NCBI GenBank assembly: GCA_035288965.1
Contig: DATDYQ010000061.1
Location: 1 to 8,154, forward strand
Source: DATDYQ01 sp035288965
GTDB taxonomy: Archaea > Nanobdellota > Nanobdellia > SCGC-AAA011-G17 > JAGVZF01
DNA length: 8,154 nt
Direction: 5' to 3'
A program made the position numbers and the translations under genes. Positions 1-6,474 of this stretch are shown here, piece after piece. The notes beneath the pieces were generated by a model. That model was not told where the DNA came from. It was given only the letters and a program-made list of their open reading frames with translations, and did not search any database. Positions within the stretch are counted from its first letter, which is position 1, and every line of letters begins with the position of its first letter.

Positions 1-1872
1 GATGTAACAAGAGCAATGAGAGCTGTTGATGGAGCTATTGTTTTAGTTGATGCTGTTGAAGGAATGATGCCACAAACAGAAACTGTTTTACGTCAAGCTT
101 TAAGAGAAAGAGTTAAGCCGGTTTTATTTATTAATAAAGTTGATAGATTGATAAGAGAAGTTAAATTAACTCCTGAACAAATGCAGGAAAGATTTGTAAA
201 AGTTATCGGAGAGGTTAATAAATTTATTGATTCAATTGCTCCTGAAGAATTTAAAGATAAATGGAATGTTAATGTTGTTGAGGGAAGTGTTTCTTTTGGA
301 AGTGCTTTCCATAAATGGGCATTATCTGTTTCTTTCATGAAAAAAAATGGAATAAGTTTTAAAGATGTTATTGAAGCTTATGAAAAAGATAGTTATAAAG
401 AATTATCAAAAAGAGCTCCTTTACATAAAGTTGTATTAGATATGGTAACGCATCATCTTCCAAATCCTGTTACTGCACAAAGATATAGAGTGCCAAAAAT
501 ATGGCATGGTGATTTAGATTCTGATTTAGGAAAGTCATTAGTAAATTGTGATCCTAATGGACCAGTTGCTTTTGTTGTTACTAAAATTGTTATTGATAAA
601 CATGCAGGTGAAGTTGCTGCTGGAAGATTATTTTCAGGAACTGTAAGACAAGGACAAGATGTTTATTTGAATGGAGCAAAGAAAACAGTAAGATTACAGC
701 AAATTAATATCTATAAAGGAGCGTCGAGAATTTCTATAGATGAAAGTGTTGCTGGAAATATCATTGGGTTAGTTGGATTAAAAGATACATTTGCAGGTGA
801 AACTGTTAGTAGCGAACCGATGGAACCATTTGAAGCTATAAAACATTTATTTGAACCTGTTGTTACAAAAAGTATTGAAGCTAAAAAGCCAAGTGATTTA
901 CCCAAATTAATTGAAGTGTTAAGACAAAAAGGAAAAGAAGATCCAACTTTAAAAATTACAATTAATGAAGAGACTGGAGAAAATTTAATTTCTGGAATGG
1001 GAGAATTACATTTAGAAGTTATTGAAAATAGAATTAAAAATGATAATAAATTAGATATTCAGACAGGACCACCAATTGTTGTTTACAGAGAGAGTATAAA
1101 GAAGAAAAGCCAGGAATTTGAAGGAAAAAGTCCAAACAAGCATAACAAATTTTACATGACAGTTGAGCCTGTTCCTGATGAAATTTATCAAACAATGAAA
1201 TCAGGAGAAATTCCTGAAATAAGAATAAAGAAAAAAGATCAAGCTATAGTTGATAAGTTAAGAAGTTTTGGAATGGATGCTAAAGAAGCTAGTAAATATA
1301 AAGCGTTTTACAAGGGAAATGTATTTGTCGATAATACAAGAGGAGAGGTTCATATTGGAGAAGTTATTGATATGGTGTTAGATGGATTTGAAGAAGTTAT
1401 GAATGAAGGACCAATAGCAAGAGAACCTGGATTTAAAGTTTTAGTAAGATTAAATGATATTAAATTACATGAAGATGCAATTCATAGAGGACCAGCACAA
1501 GTATTGCCTGCTGTAAGAGAATCAATAAAATTAGCGATGTTAGATGGACAAGCTGTTTTATTTGAACCATTACAAGTATTACAATTAGAAGCTCCTGCTC
1601 AATTTTTAGGTGAGATAAGCAAATTAGTACAAAATAAAAGGGGGCAGTTAATGGATGTACAGCAAGAAGGTATGCATATAACAGTTAAATGTAAATTACC
1701 AGTAGCTGAGATGTTTGGATTGACAGGTGATTTGAGAAGTGCAACTGAAGGAAGAGGTAATTTCTATGTGGTTGATCAATTATTTGAGCAAATACCAACT
1801 GAATTACAATCAAAAGTTAAGTTACAAATAAGACAGAGAAAAGGATTAAGATCAGAGAGTGAGTTTGCTTAG
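1..1872 (+). CDS. fusA: Translation elongation factor 2 (aEF-2), 5'-truncated by window edge
   Basis: GTPase that drives translocation of tRNA and mRNA on the ribosome; cytosolic. Reading is open from base 1 (DVTRAMRAVDG), so the gene enters from the left, and the ATG at 16 is an internal codon. 623 codons are present; the P-loop and switch regions (roughly the first 90-95 residues by comparison with archaeal EF-2) are missing. Visible: G4 motif NKVD (codons 45-48), G5-like SFGSA (98-102), beta-barrel domain II (about 180-290), domain III with SGMGELHLEV, and domain IV with LHEDAIHRGPAQ. The His at codon 495 (1483-1485) is the residue that archaea and eukaryotes convert to diphthamide, which separates this from bacterial EF-G. 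The C-terminus ends RKGLRSESEFA with TAG. No clear T-rich terminator follows; the next promoter begins about 30 nt downstream. The archaeal EF-2 identification is firm. Confidence 0.97.
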   Translation, partial: DVTRAMRAVDGAIVLVDAVEGMMPQTETVLRQALRERVKPVLFINKVDRLIREVKLTPEQMQERFVKVIGEVNKFIDSIAPEEFKDKWNVNVVEGSVSFGSAFHKWALSVSFMKKNGISFKDVIEAYEKDSYKELSKRAPLHKVVLDMVTHHLPNPVTAQRYRVPKIWHGDLDSDLGKSLVNCDPNGPVAFVVTKIVIDKHAGEVAAGRLFSGTVRQGQDVYLNGAKKTVRLQQINIYKGASRISIDESVAGNIIGLVGLKDTFAGETVSSEPMEPFEAIKHLFEPVVTKSIEAKKPSDLPKLIEVLRQKGKEDPTLKITINEETGENLISGMGELHLEVIENRIKNDNKLDIQTGPPIVVYRESIKKKSQEFEGKSPNKHNKFYMTVEPVPDEIYQTMKSGEIPEIRIKKKDQAIVDKLRSFGMDAKEASKYKAFYKGNVFVDNTRGEVHIGEVIDMVLDGFEEVMNEGPIAREPGFKVLVRLNDIKLHEDAIHRGPAQVLPAVRESIKLAMLDGQAVLFEPLQVLQLEAPAQFLGEISKLVQNKRGQLMDVQQEGMHITVKCKLPVAEMFGLTGDLRSATEGRGNFYVVDQLFEQIPTELQSKVKLQIRQRKGLRSESEFA

Positions 1873-1898
1873 TTATTCTATATTAGTAGTAACAAAAC

Positions 1899-1915
1899 AA
1901 AAGGTTTATAAATGG
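1899..1915 (+). promoter_or_regulatory. Archaeal promoter (BRE + TATA box) for the 787-aa gene
   Basis: A-rich, purine-ending element AAAAGG (1899-1904, BRE-like) is followed directly by TTTATAAAT (1905-1913). The same layout precedes EF-1A and uS10 in this window. With a typical archaeal TATA-to-start spacing the transcript would begin near 1934-1935, giving a leader of about 20 nt before the ATG at 1955. Confidence 0.75.
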
Positions 1916-1930
1916 TTAATTTAGCCATTT
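1910..1930. promoter_or_regulatory. 21-bp near-perfect palindrome, candidate operator
   Basis: From 1910 to 1930, nine of the ten base pairs around the central T are complementary; the single exception is a T/G pair. The outer arms AAATGG and CCATTT are perfect. The dyad starts inside the TATA box and ends a few bases before the predicted transcription start, where a bound repressor would block TBP/TFB or RNA polymerase. The sequence is AT-rich, so part of the symmetry could be chance, but the GG/CC positions also pair. Confidence 0.4.
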
Positions 1931-1934
1931 TATC

Positions 1935-1939
1935 GAGGT
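1935..1939 (+). promoter_or_regulatory. Weak, distant Shine-Dalgarno-like site
   Basis: GAGGT could pair with the anti-Shine-Dalgarno end of 16S rRNA but lies 15 nt before the ATG at 1955, longer than usual, and close to the predicted 5' end of the transcript. An in-frame TAA at 1943-1945 excludes any earlier start, so 1955 stands even though the site is weak. Confidence 0.35.
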
Positions 1940-1954
1940 TTGTAAGTAAATAAA

Positions 1955-4318
1955 ATGCCTGGTATGGAAATGAGAATGGGAATGGGCTTAAGACAAACAT
2001 TAAGCCAGAGATTAGAGCATAAGCTAGATCAAACTCTAAGATTAACTCAATCGCAAGTTCAAGCTTTTCATACTTCTGGAGAAGAAGGTTCTGAAGATCA
2101 ATCTATAATTCTTGAGAAATTATTGCAAGATTTAAGATATTCTGTTTTTTCTGATTGGAAAGATTTTTACGATAGATGTATGAAAAGGATTAAAAAAGAA
2201 GATAGAACTGAATCAGCTAAAGAATTAATAACAAACTTAAGAAGAATTGTTGAACTAACGCATCCAAGTTTAAATGAGATAAAAAGTCTTTTAGAATTGG
2301 GAGTTTACGCTAGAGGAAATAATGAAATTCCTAATGTGGTATATGGACATATCGATGGCATTCTTCAATCCGAAACTGGAAAGGGATTAGAAGATAAATT
2401 AGCATTAATAAAATTGGGCAACACTTTAGAAAAAAATCGTGGAAATACTACAACTGCCTATGAATTCTTACATAGGACAGCTGAAAGTGAAAAATTTTCA
2501 TCACAAAGTAAATTCTCAAGAATATTTTCTAAAGTTAATGCAATAGCAAAAGAAGCGCCAGATACCTTGAGGTTTGTAAATAACTATTTTGAAAGAGTCT
2601 TAGGTGGAAGAGAATCTATTGATGAAAGTTTAATATTATCTGGATTTGAATATGTTGAAGATTTACATTTATTATCAAAAGAAAGAGTTAAGGATGATTA
2701 TATATCAGATGCAAAGGATTTATTATCGAGAGAAGATTTTGGTGAAATTAGAGAAAAATATAAAAATGTTCCACTGCCTGTGCTTGCAAATTTAGTTAGA
2801 TTTGGACTTAATAATGAATTAATTAAAAAAGCGGATTCTCTATTCAGTCAAGAATATCTAGCTAAAAAAATTGATCCGAGAAGAAGAATATTTAGATCAT
2901 TATATACTTTAGACTCTAATCCAGAAAAATCAAAAGTCCTTGAACATCTTTTAAGTAATATCAAATCAGCTGAACAAGTTAGTAAAATTCTTAGTCACCT
3001 TGAAATGCTACAAGGAACTGGTGATTTTGTTTACTTCTTCGATGAAACTGATGGATCTCGTTTAATAAGAAGGTTGAGTGACTATGCAATTAATAGTAAT
3101 TTGGGCATGATTGGTTTAAGTAAAGATTATAAAGAAAGAATAGCAGAAAACCCAGATAGAATACAAAAAGGTAATCTACTTAAAATAATTTCAACATTTG
3201 GCGGAGTTTTAACAGCTTATTATAGTGAGGGAATGCCCTTATTGAAAGAAATTACTGAACATATAATAGATGATGATATTGAAGATTGGAGATACTCTCA
3301 TGATAAATCAGAAATGCAATTAAAATGTTTAAGTGGAACGGTAGAAGCTTGGAAACAAAATGAAAGTTCAGAAAGACTTATTGGAGACCTAAAAGGTTTA
3401 CAACCTAGAATAAATGCTTTAAAGATTTTAGCAGATGAATTAAAAATACAATATCAAACTTTGGTTGGAGTAGAAGCAAGTCAAGAAACATTGCAAGGTC
3501 TAGAACATAGAGTAAATGAGATAACTAGTATGTTTAAAAGTGAAAGTCATGACATTGATAAAAAAGCTTTAGGTAAAGAGAAAAGAGAATTATTGACTCA
3601 ATATGAAACTTTACAGACTATTCTTGGTGTTTCTGATGTAACCCCAGAATCTTTATTAACTGTTGCACAAAATGTTGGTAAAGCAATAGAAAGAATTTCA
3701 TATGAAGATTTAAGAACCACATTTAAAGAAGTAAAAAATATTTTAGATTCTAAAGATGTTAAGAATTTAGAAAGAGTTACGGTTATAGAAACTGATGCGC
3801 CGGATAAAATGTTTAATATAGGTAGAACTCCTATTCAAAGTTGTCAAAGATGGAATGAAATGACTGGTTATAATAAGTGTTTACTCGCTTATGTTGCAGA
3901 TTCCAATAAGAAATTATATCAAATTTTAGATGAAGATGGAAATGTTGTAGCTAGAAGTGTAGTGAGATTATTACCATTTGACAAAGAATCTCCTGTTCTT
4001 TTGGTTGAGGGACCATATGCTACAAGGTGGACAAGAGATTATGGGAGAGTTTTATTTGCTCAGATTGCACAGAGAGCATTAAAAATTAATGAGTCTTTAA
4101 GAGAACCTGTTGCAATTGCTACCAATGATCCAAGGATTCAAAAAGCAATGGATGACTTTGTAAAACAATATGGTGTTAAATTACATGGAAAAAGTTATAG
4201 CAGAAACCTTCCAAAAAGTAAAAATGGATTTGAATATAGTGATTCTTTAGGTGGTTGTTTAGAAAGTGGTTCAAAAGTTAGCACATCATTAAAATATATT
4301 TTTGTAGCTTCAGAATAA
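1955..4318 (+). CDS. Uncharacterised 787-aa protein, helical with alpha/beta C-terminal domain
   Basis: I cannot name this protein. No signal peptide or membrane segment is visible, so it is probably cytosolic. Residues 1-11 carry Met at 1, 4, 6, 8 and 10; residues 12-28 form a strict ladder with Leu at every fourth position (12, 16, 20, 24, 28) between Arg, Gln and Glu. Residues 45-475 read as a long series of charged helices, perhaps an alpha-solenoid, and 478-605 as Leu/Glu/Lys-rich, coiled-coil-like helices. Residues 610-787 differ: SCQRWNEMTGYNKC (Cys 630 and 642), strand-like DEDGNVVARSVVRLL (from 659), PVLLVEGPYA (from 680), a helix, then EPVAIATND (from 717) and another helix. This strand-helix order is loosely reminiscent of GNAT acetyltransferases, but the acyl-CoA loop is not clear. 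The gene has its own promoter and sits between EF-2 and EF-1A. An enzymatic role is inference only. Confidence 0.9.
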   Translation: MPGMEMRMGMGLRQTLSQRLEHKLDQTLRLTQSQVQAFHTSGEEGSEDQSIILEKLLQDLRYSVFSDWKDFYDRCMKRIKKEDRTESAKELITNLRRIVELTHPSLNEIKSLLELGVYARGNNEIPNVVYGHIDGILQSETGKGLEDKLALIKLGNTLEKNRGNTTTAYEFLHRTAESEKFSSQSKFSRIFSKVNAIAKEAPDTLRFVNNYFERVLGGRESIDESLILSGFEYVEDLHLLSKERVKDDYISDAKDLLSREDFGEIREKYKNVPLPVLANLVRFGLNNELIKKADSLFSQEYLAKKIDPRRRIFRSLYTLDSNPEKSKVLEHLLSNIKSAEQVSKILSHLEMLQGTGDFVYFFDETDGSRLIRRLSDYAINSNLGMIGLSKDYKERIAENPDRIQKGNLLKIISTFGGVLTAYYSEGMPLLKEITEHIIDDDIEDWRYSHDKSEMQLKCLSGTVEAWKQNESSERLIGDLKGLQPRINALKILADELKIQYQTLVGVEASQETLQGLEHRVNEITSMFKSESHDIDKKALGKEKRELLTQYETLQTILGVSDVTPESLLTVAQNVGKAIERISYEDLRTTFKEVKNILDSKDVKNLERVTVIETDAPDKMFNIGRTPIQSCQRWNEMTGYNKCLLAYVADSNKKLYQILDEDGNVVARSVVRLLPFDKESPVLLVEGPYATRWTRDYGRVLFAQIAQRALKINESLREPVAIATNDPRIQKAMDDFVKQYGVKLHGKSYSRNLPKSKNGFEYSDSLGGCLESGSKVSTSLKYIFVASE

Positions 4319-4362
4319 ATAAATTAAAACATAACTAATGAATACTTAAGAGGAAAGACACC

Positions 4363-4377
4363 AAAAAGCTTATAAAT
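4363..4377 (+). promoter_or_regulatory. Archaeal promoter (BRE + TATA box) for EF-1A
   Basis: AAAAAG (4363-4368) followed by CTTATAAAT (4369-4377) matches the layout upstream of the 787-aa gene. The predicted transcript start near 4398 leaves about 20 nt of leader containing the Shine-Dalgarno site. A 13-bp AT-rich imperfect dyad (4382-4394) follows the TATA box, weaker than the one at 1910-1930. Confidence 0.75.
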
Positions 4378-4404
4378 AGGCTAAATTCAGTTTAATTTAT
4401 TAAA

Positions 4405-4410
4405 GGAGTG
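4405..4410 (+). promoter_or_regulatory. Shine-Dalgarno site for EF-1A
   Basis: GGAGTG lies 7 nt before the ATG at 4418. It is the best-placed ribosome binding site of the non-overlapping genes in the window and fits the high expression expected of EF-1A. Confidence 0.8.
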
Positions 4411-4417
4411 TTAAAAA

Positions 4418-5704
4418 ATGGCTAAAGCAAAACCACACATAAATATTGTATTTGTAGGTCACGTAGACCATGGAAAGAGTACTACAGTTGGTAGACTATT
4501 ATATGATACTAAAAATATTGATGAACAAGCTATGAGAAAATTAAAGGAAAAAGCTCAAGAGCTTGGAAAAGCAGGATTTGAATTTGCTTTTGTAATGGAT
4601 AATTTAAAAGAAGAAAGAGAAAGAGGAGTTACAATAGATCTAAGTCATAAGAAATTTATAAGCAATAAATTTGAATATACTGTTATAGATGCACCTGGAC
4701 ACAAAGATTTTATTAAAAATATGATTACAGGAGCAAGTCAAGCTGATGTCGGAGTTTTAGTTGTAGCAGCTTCTGATGGAGTAATGGCACAAACTAAAGA
4801 ACATGTATTCTTATGTAAAACTTTAGGTGTAGGACAACTAGCAATATTAGTAAATAAGATGGATGCTGTTAACTTTGATGAAAAGAAATTTATGGAAGTT
4901 AAAGAACAAGTTTCGCAATTATTAAAGAGTGTTGGATATAAATTAGATGATATTGTATTTATACCAGCAAGCGCATATAAAGGAGATAATATTGCAAATA
5001 AAAGTGCAAATATGGCTTGGTATAAAGGACCTACGTTACTTGAACAACTTGATTTATTCAAAGAACCTGAAAAGCCAACTAATTTACCATTAAGATTACC
5101 AATTCAAGATGTTTATAACATAACTGGAATTGGAGTTGTACCTGTAGGAAGAGTGGAAACAGGAATAATGAAAGTTGGAGACAAGGTAATTATTGTTCCA
5201 GGAAGAGAAGGTAAAGGAGTAACTGGAGAATGCAAGACAATAGAGATGCATCATGAACAAGTTAATGAAGCTATACCTGGAGATAATATTGGATTTAATG
5301 TCAGAGGTATAGGTAAAAAAGATATTGCAAGAGGAGATGTACTTGGACATGTTGATAATGTACCAACTTTAGCAAGTGAATTTACTGCACAAATAGTTGT
5401 TATAAATCATCCAAGTGTATTAACTGTTGGATATACACCAGTATTCCATATACACACAGCACAAGTTGCTTGCCAGATAATACAAATTGTAAAGAAAATA
5501 AATCCAGCAACTGGAGAAGTATTACAAGAAAATCCAGACATGCTGAAGAATGGAGATGTTGCTGTTGTTAGAGTAAAGCCTTCTAAGCCATTAGTTATTG
5601 AGAAGCAAAGCGAAATTCCACATATGGCAAGATTTGCTATAAGAGATGCTGGAAATACAGTGGCTGCTGGAATGTGTATTGATTTAGTAAAGAAAGTAAT
5701 TTAA
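4418..5704 (+). CDS. tuf: Translation elongation factor 1-alpha (aEF-1A)
   Basis: GTPase that delivers aminoacyl-tRNA to the ribosomal A site; cytosolic. The 428-residue protein is complete and of normal family length. G1 GHVDHGKS is at residues 14-21, G2 RGVTID at 69-74 with Thr72, G3 DAPGH at 91-95, G4 NKMD at 146-149, and G5 SAYKGDN from 185. The segment FAFVMDNLKEERERG just before G2 is typical of archaeal/eukaryotic EF-1A and absent from bacterial EF-Tu. Domain II runs from about 220 to 315 and domain III from about 320 to the end (GYTPVFHIHTAQVACQ, then KPSKPLVIEK). It is not the selenocysteine factor SelB, since no C-terminal extension is present. TATA box and Shine-Dalgarno site support the start at 4418. 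It is separated from EF-2 by the 787-aa gene, so the two translation factors are not transcribed as an adjacent pair. All five G motifs are intact. Confidence 0.98.
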   Translation: MAKAKPHINIVFVGHVDHGKSTTVGRLLYDTKNIDEQAMRKLKEKAQELGKAGFEFAFVMDNLKEERERGVTIDLSHKKFISNKFEYTVIDAPGHKDFIKNMITGASQADVGVLVVAASDGVMAQTKEHVFLCKTLGVGQLAILVNKMDAVNFDEKKFMEVKEQVSQLLKSVGYKLDDIVFIPASAYKGDNIANKSANMAWYKGPTLLEQLDLFKEPEKPTNLPLRLPIQDVYNITGIGVVPVGRVETGIMKVGDKVIIVPGREGKGVTGECKTIEMHHEQVNEAIPGDNIGFNVRGIGKKDIARGDVLGHVDNVPTLASEFTAQIVVINHPSVLTVGYTPVFHIHTAQVACQIIQIVKKINPATGEVLQENPDMLKNGDVAVVRVKPSKPLVIEKQSEIPHMARFAIRDAGNTVAAGMCIDLVKKVI

Positions 5705-5721
5705 TTCTTTATTTTCTTTTT
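5705..5721 (+). terminator. T-rich tract after EF-1A, likely archaeal terminator (possibly leaky)
   Basis: The 22-nt spacer after the EF-1A stop is almost wholly pyrimidine, with T-runs of 3, 4 and 5. Archaeal RNA polymerase can terminate at such tracts without a hairpin. Because the next gene starts within a few bases, partial termination would let EF-1A be made in excess while some read-through reaches the 228-aa gene. Confidence 0.5.
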
Positions 5722-5726
5722 ATAAA

Positions 5727-6413
5727 ATGAAAGCTGAAGATCTAAACTTAAAAGCAATGCGTGGACCTGCTGAAGAAGCATTAAGAGAATATGAAAGAAT
5801 GCTTGATGGTGTAAGATTTGGGAATTTTCCAGATTTTAGTTTGACACCTGAAAAACCTAATTCTGCAAGAACTGTAGTTCCAGTAGAATATGAAGGAAGA
5901 AAAGTTGGAGATATGAATACTATTGTATTTTTGCCTGGAGATGGTACTGGAGATGATAAAATATATAGTCTTGATAAACTTGTAATACCGGATCGTTTAA
6001 GATATTCTGAAAAACCTCAAAGAGTTTTACCAAGAAAAAAAGAAGGAGTAATTTTCGAAGGATTCTTTCCTTTATTTTCTATAGATTATATGATGGATCC
6101 TTTGATGTTTACAACACATTTAGAAGAACTTACTGTTGATAATGTTGAAAATCCGACAACGATAGTAAAGGCTTGGGATTTGGGTGTTGAGAGATCTGCT
6201 TGGCAAATAATGAACTTAGGTTTAAACATAGGCCCAATAATTAAACTTACAACAGGTTATGATTTAGAGGGAAAACGTTTTGGAGATCCTCATGCAATTC
6301 ATTATCCAATTGATGATACTGGAGCGACACAAGTTGTTGGATTTTTAGCAGTTTATGGAGAAGAAAATCCACTTATTAGATTAGCAAGAGATTGGGAAAT
6401 ACCTAATAAATAG
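5727..6413 (+). CDS. Uncharacterised soluble 228-aa protein downstream of EF-1A
   Basis: I do not recognise this protein. It has no cysteine, no signal peptide and no membrane segment, so it is probably cytosolic. The first 30 residues look helical (PAEEALREYERMLDG); the rest reads as beta-rich with many Gly, Pro and Asp turns: VPVEYEGRKVGDMNTIVFLP (about 52-71), PGDGTGDD, GVIFEGFFPLFSIDYMMDP, and a C-terminal stretch VVGFLAVYGEENPLIRLARD. I see no catalytic motif I can assign. The start at 5727 has no Shine-Dalgarno site. The codon for Met11 at 5757 is an alternative, because TTTTATAAAA at 5718-5727 could be a TATA box with transcript start near 5748. That element lacks the purine-rich BRE seen at the other promoters, so I keep 5727. 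It probably depends on read-through from EF-1A. Base use resembles the flanking translation genes. Confidence 0.85.
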   Translation: MKAEDLNLKAMRGPAEEALREYERMLDGVRFGNFPDFSLTPEKPNSARTVVPVEYEGRKVGDMNTIVFLPGDGTGDDKIYSLDKLVIPDRLRYSEKPQRVLPRKKEGVIFEGFFPLFSIDYMMDPLMFTTHLEELTVDNVENPTTIVKAWDLGVERSAWQIMNLGLNIGPIIKLTTGYDLEGKRFGDPHAIHYPIDDTGATQVVGFLAVYGEENPLIRLARDWEIPNK

Positions 6414-6419
6414 TTTTTT
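6414..6419 (+). terminator. T6 tract after the 228-aa gene
   Basis: Six T residues directly follow the TAG stop codon, before the A-rich upstream part of the next promoter. This would suffice as an archaeal intrinsic termination signal and separates the 228-aa gene from the membrane-protein pair. Confidence 0.45.
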
Positions 6420-6435
6420 AATATTAATTAGAAAA

Positions 6436-6455
6436 AAAGAAACCTTTATCTAAAT
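6436..6455 (+). promoter_or_regulatory. Archaeal promoter for the membrane-protein pair
   Basis: An A-rich stretch ending in CC (6432-6444) followed by TTTATCTAAAT (6445-6455) resembles the uS10 promoter, with one C interrupting the TATA core. The first T of the box is 30 nt before the ATG at 6475; at uS10 the same distance is 29 nt. This spacing predicts a leaderless mRNA beginning at or next to 6475. A perfect 6-bp inverted repeat (AAATAT 6452-6457, ATATTT 6467-6472) flanks the predicted start region but is low in complexity. Confidence 0.6.
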
Positions 6456-6474
6456 ATTGATGTTTTATATTTCT

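Noticed and set aside
93..338. Open frame on the - strand inside EF-2
   Set aside because: It lies wholly within the conserved G-domain coding sequence; its product is low in complexity and unlike any family. The same holds for the - strand frame at 711-905.
1976..2053. Resemblance of the 787-aa N-terminus to the glutamine/leucine-rich start of sigma-54 (RpoN)
   Set aside because: Only the general Leu/Gln helix pattern is shared. No RpoN box or core-binding region follows, and archaea do not use sigma-54.
4319..4417. Possible small RNA or tRNA between the 787-aa gene and EF-1A
   Set aside because: No cloverleaf-compatible stems, no T-loop sequence and no GC-rich segment are present; the spacer is explained by the EF-1A promoter and leader.
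4738..5350. Two - strand open frames inside EF-1A (4738-5061 and 5096-5350)
   Set aside because: Both are antisense to invariant EF-1A motifs. The translations are rich in Ser, Asn and Cys, as expected from reading AT-rich coding DNA backwards, and neither has a promoter or ribosome site.
6457..6474. Upstream TTG (6457) and ATG (6460) starts for the membrane protein
   Set aside because: Both fall before the transcript start predicted from the TATA box at 6445, and no Shine-Dalgarno site precedes them.
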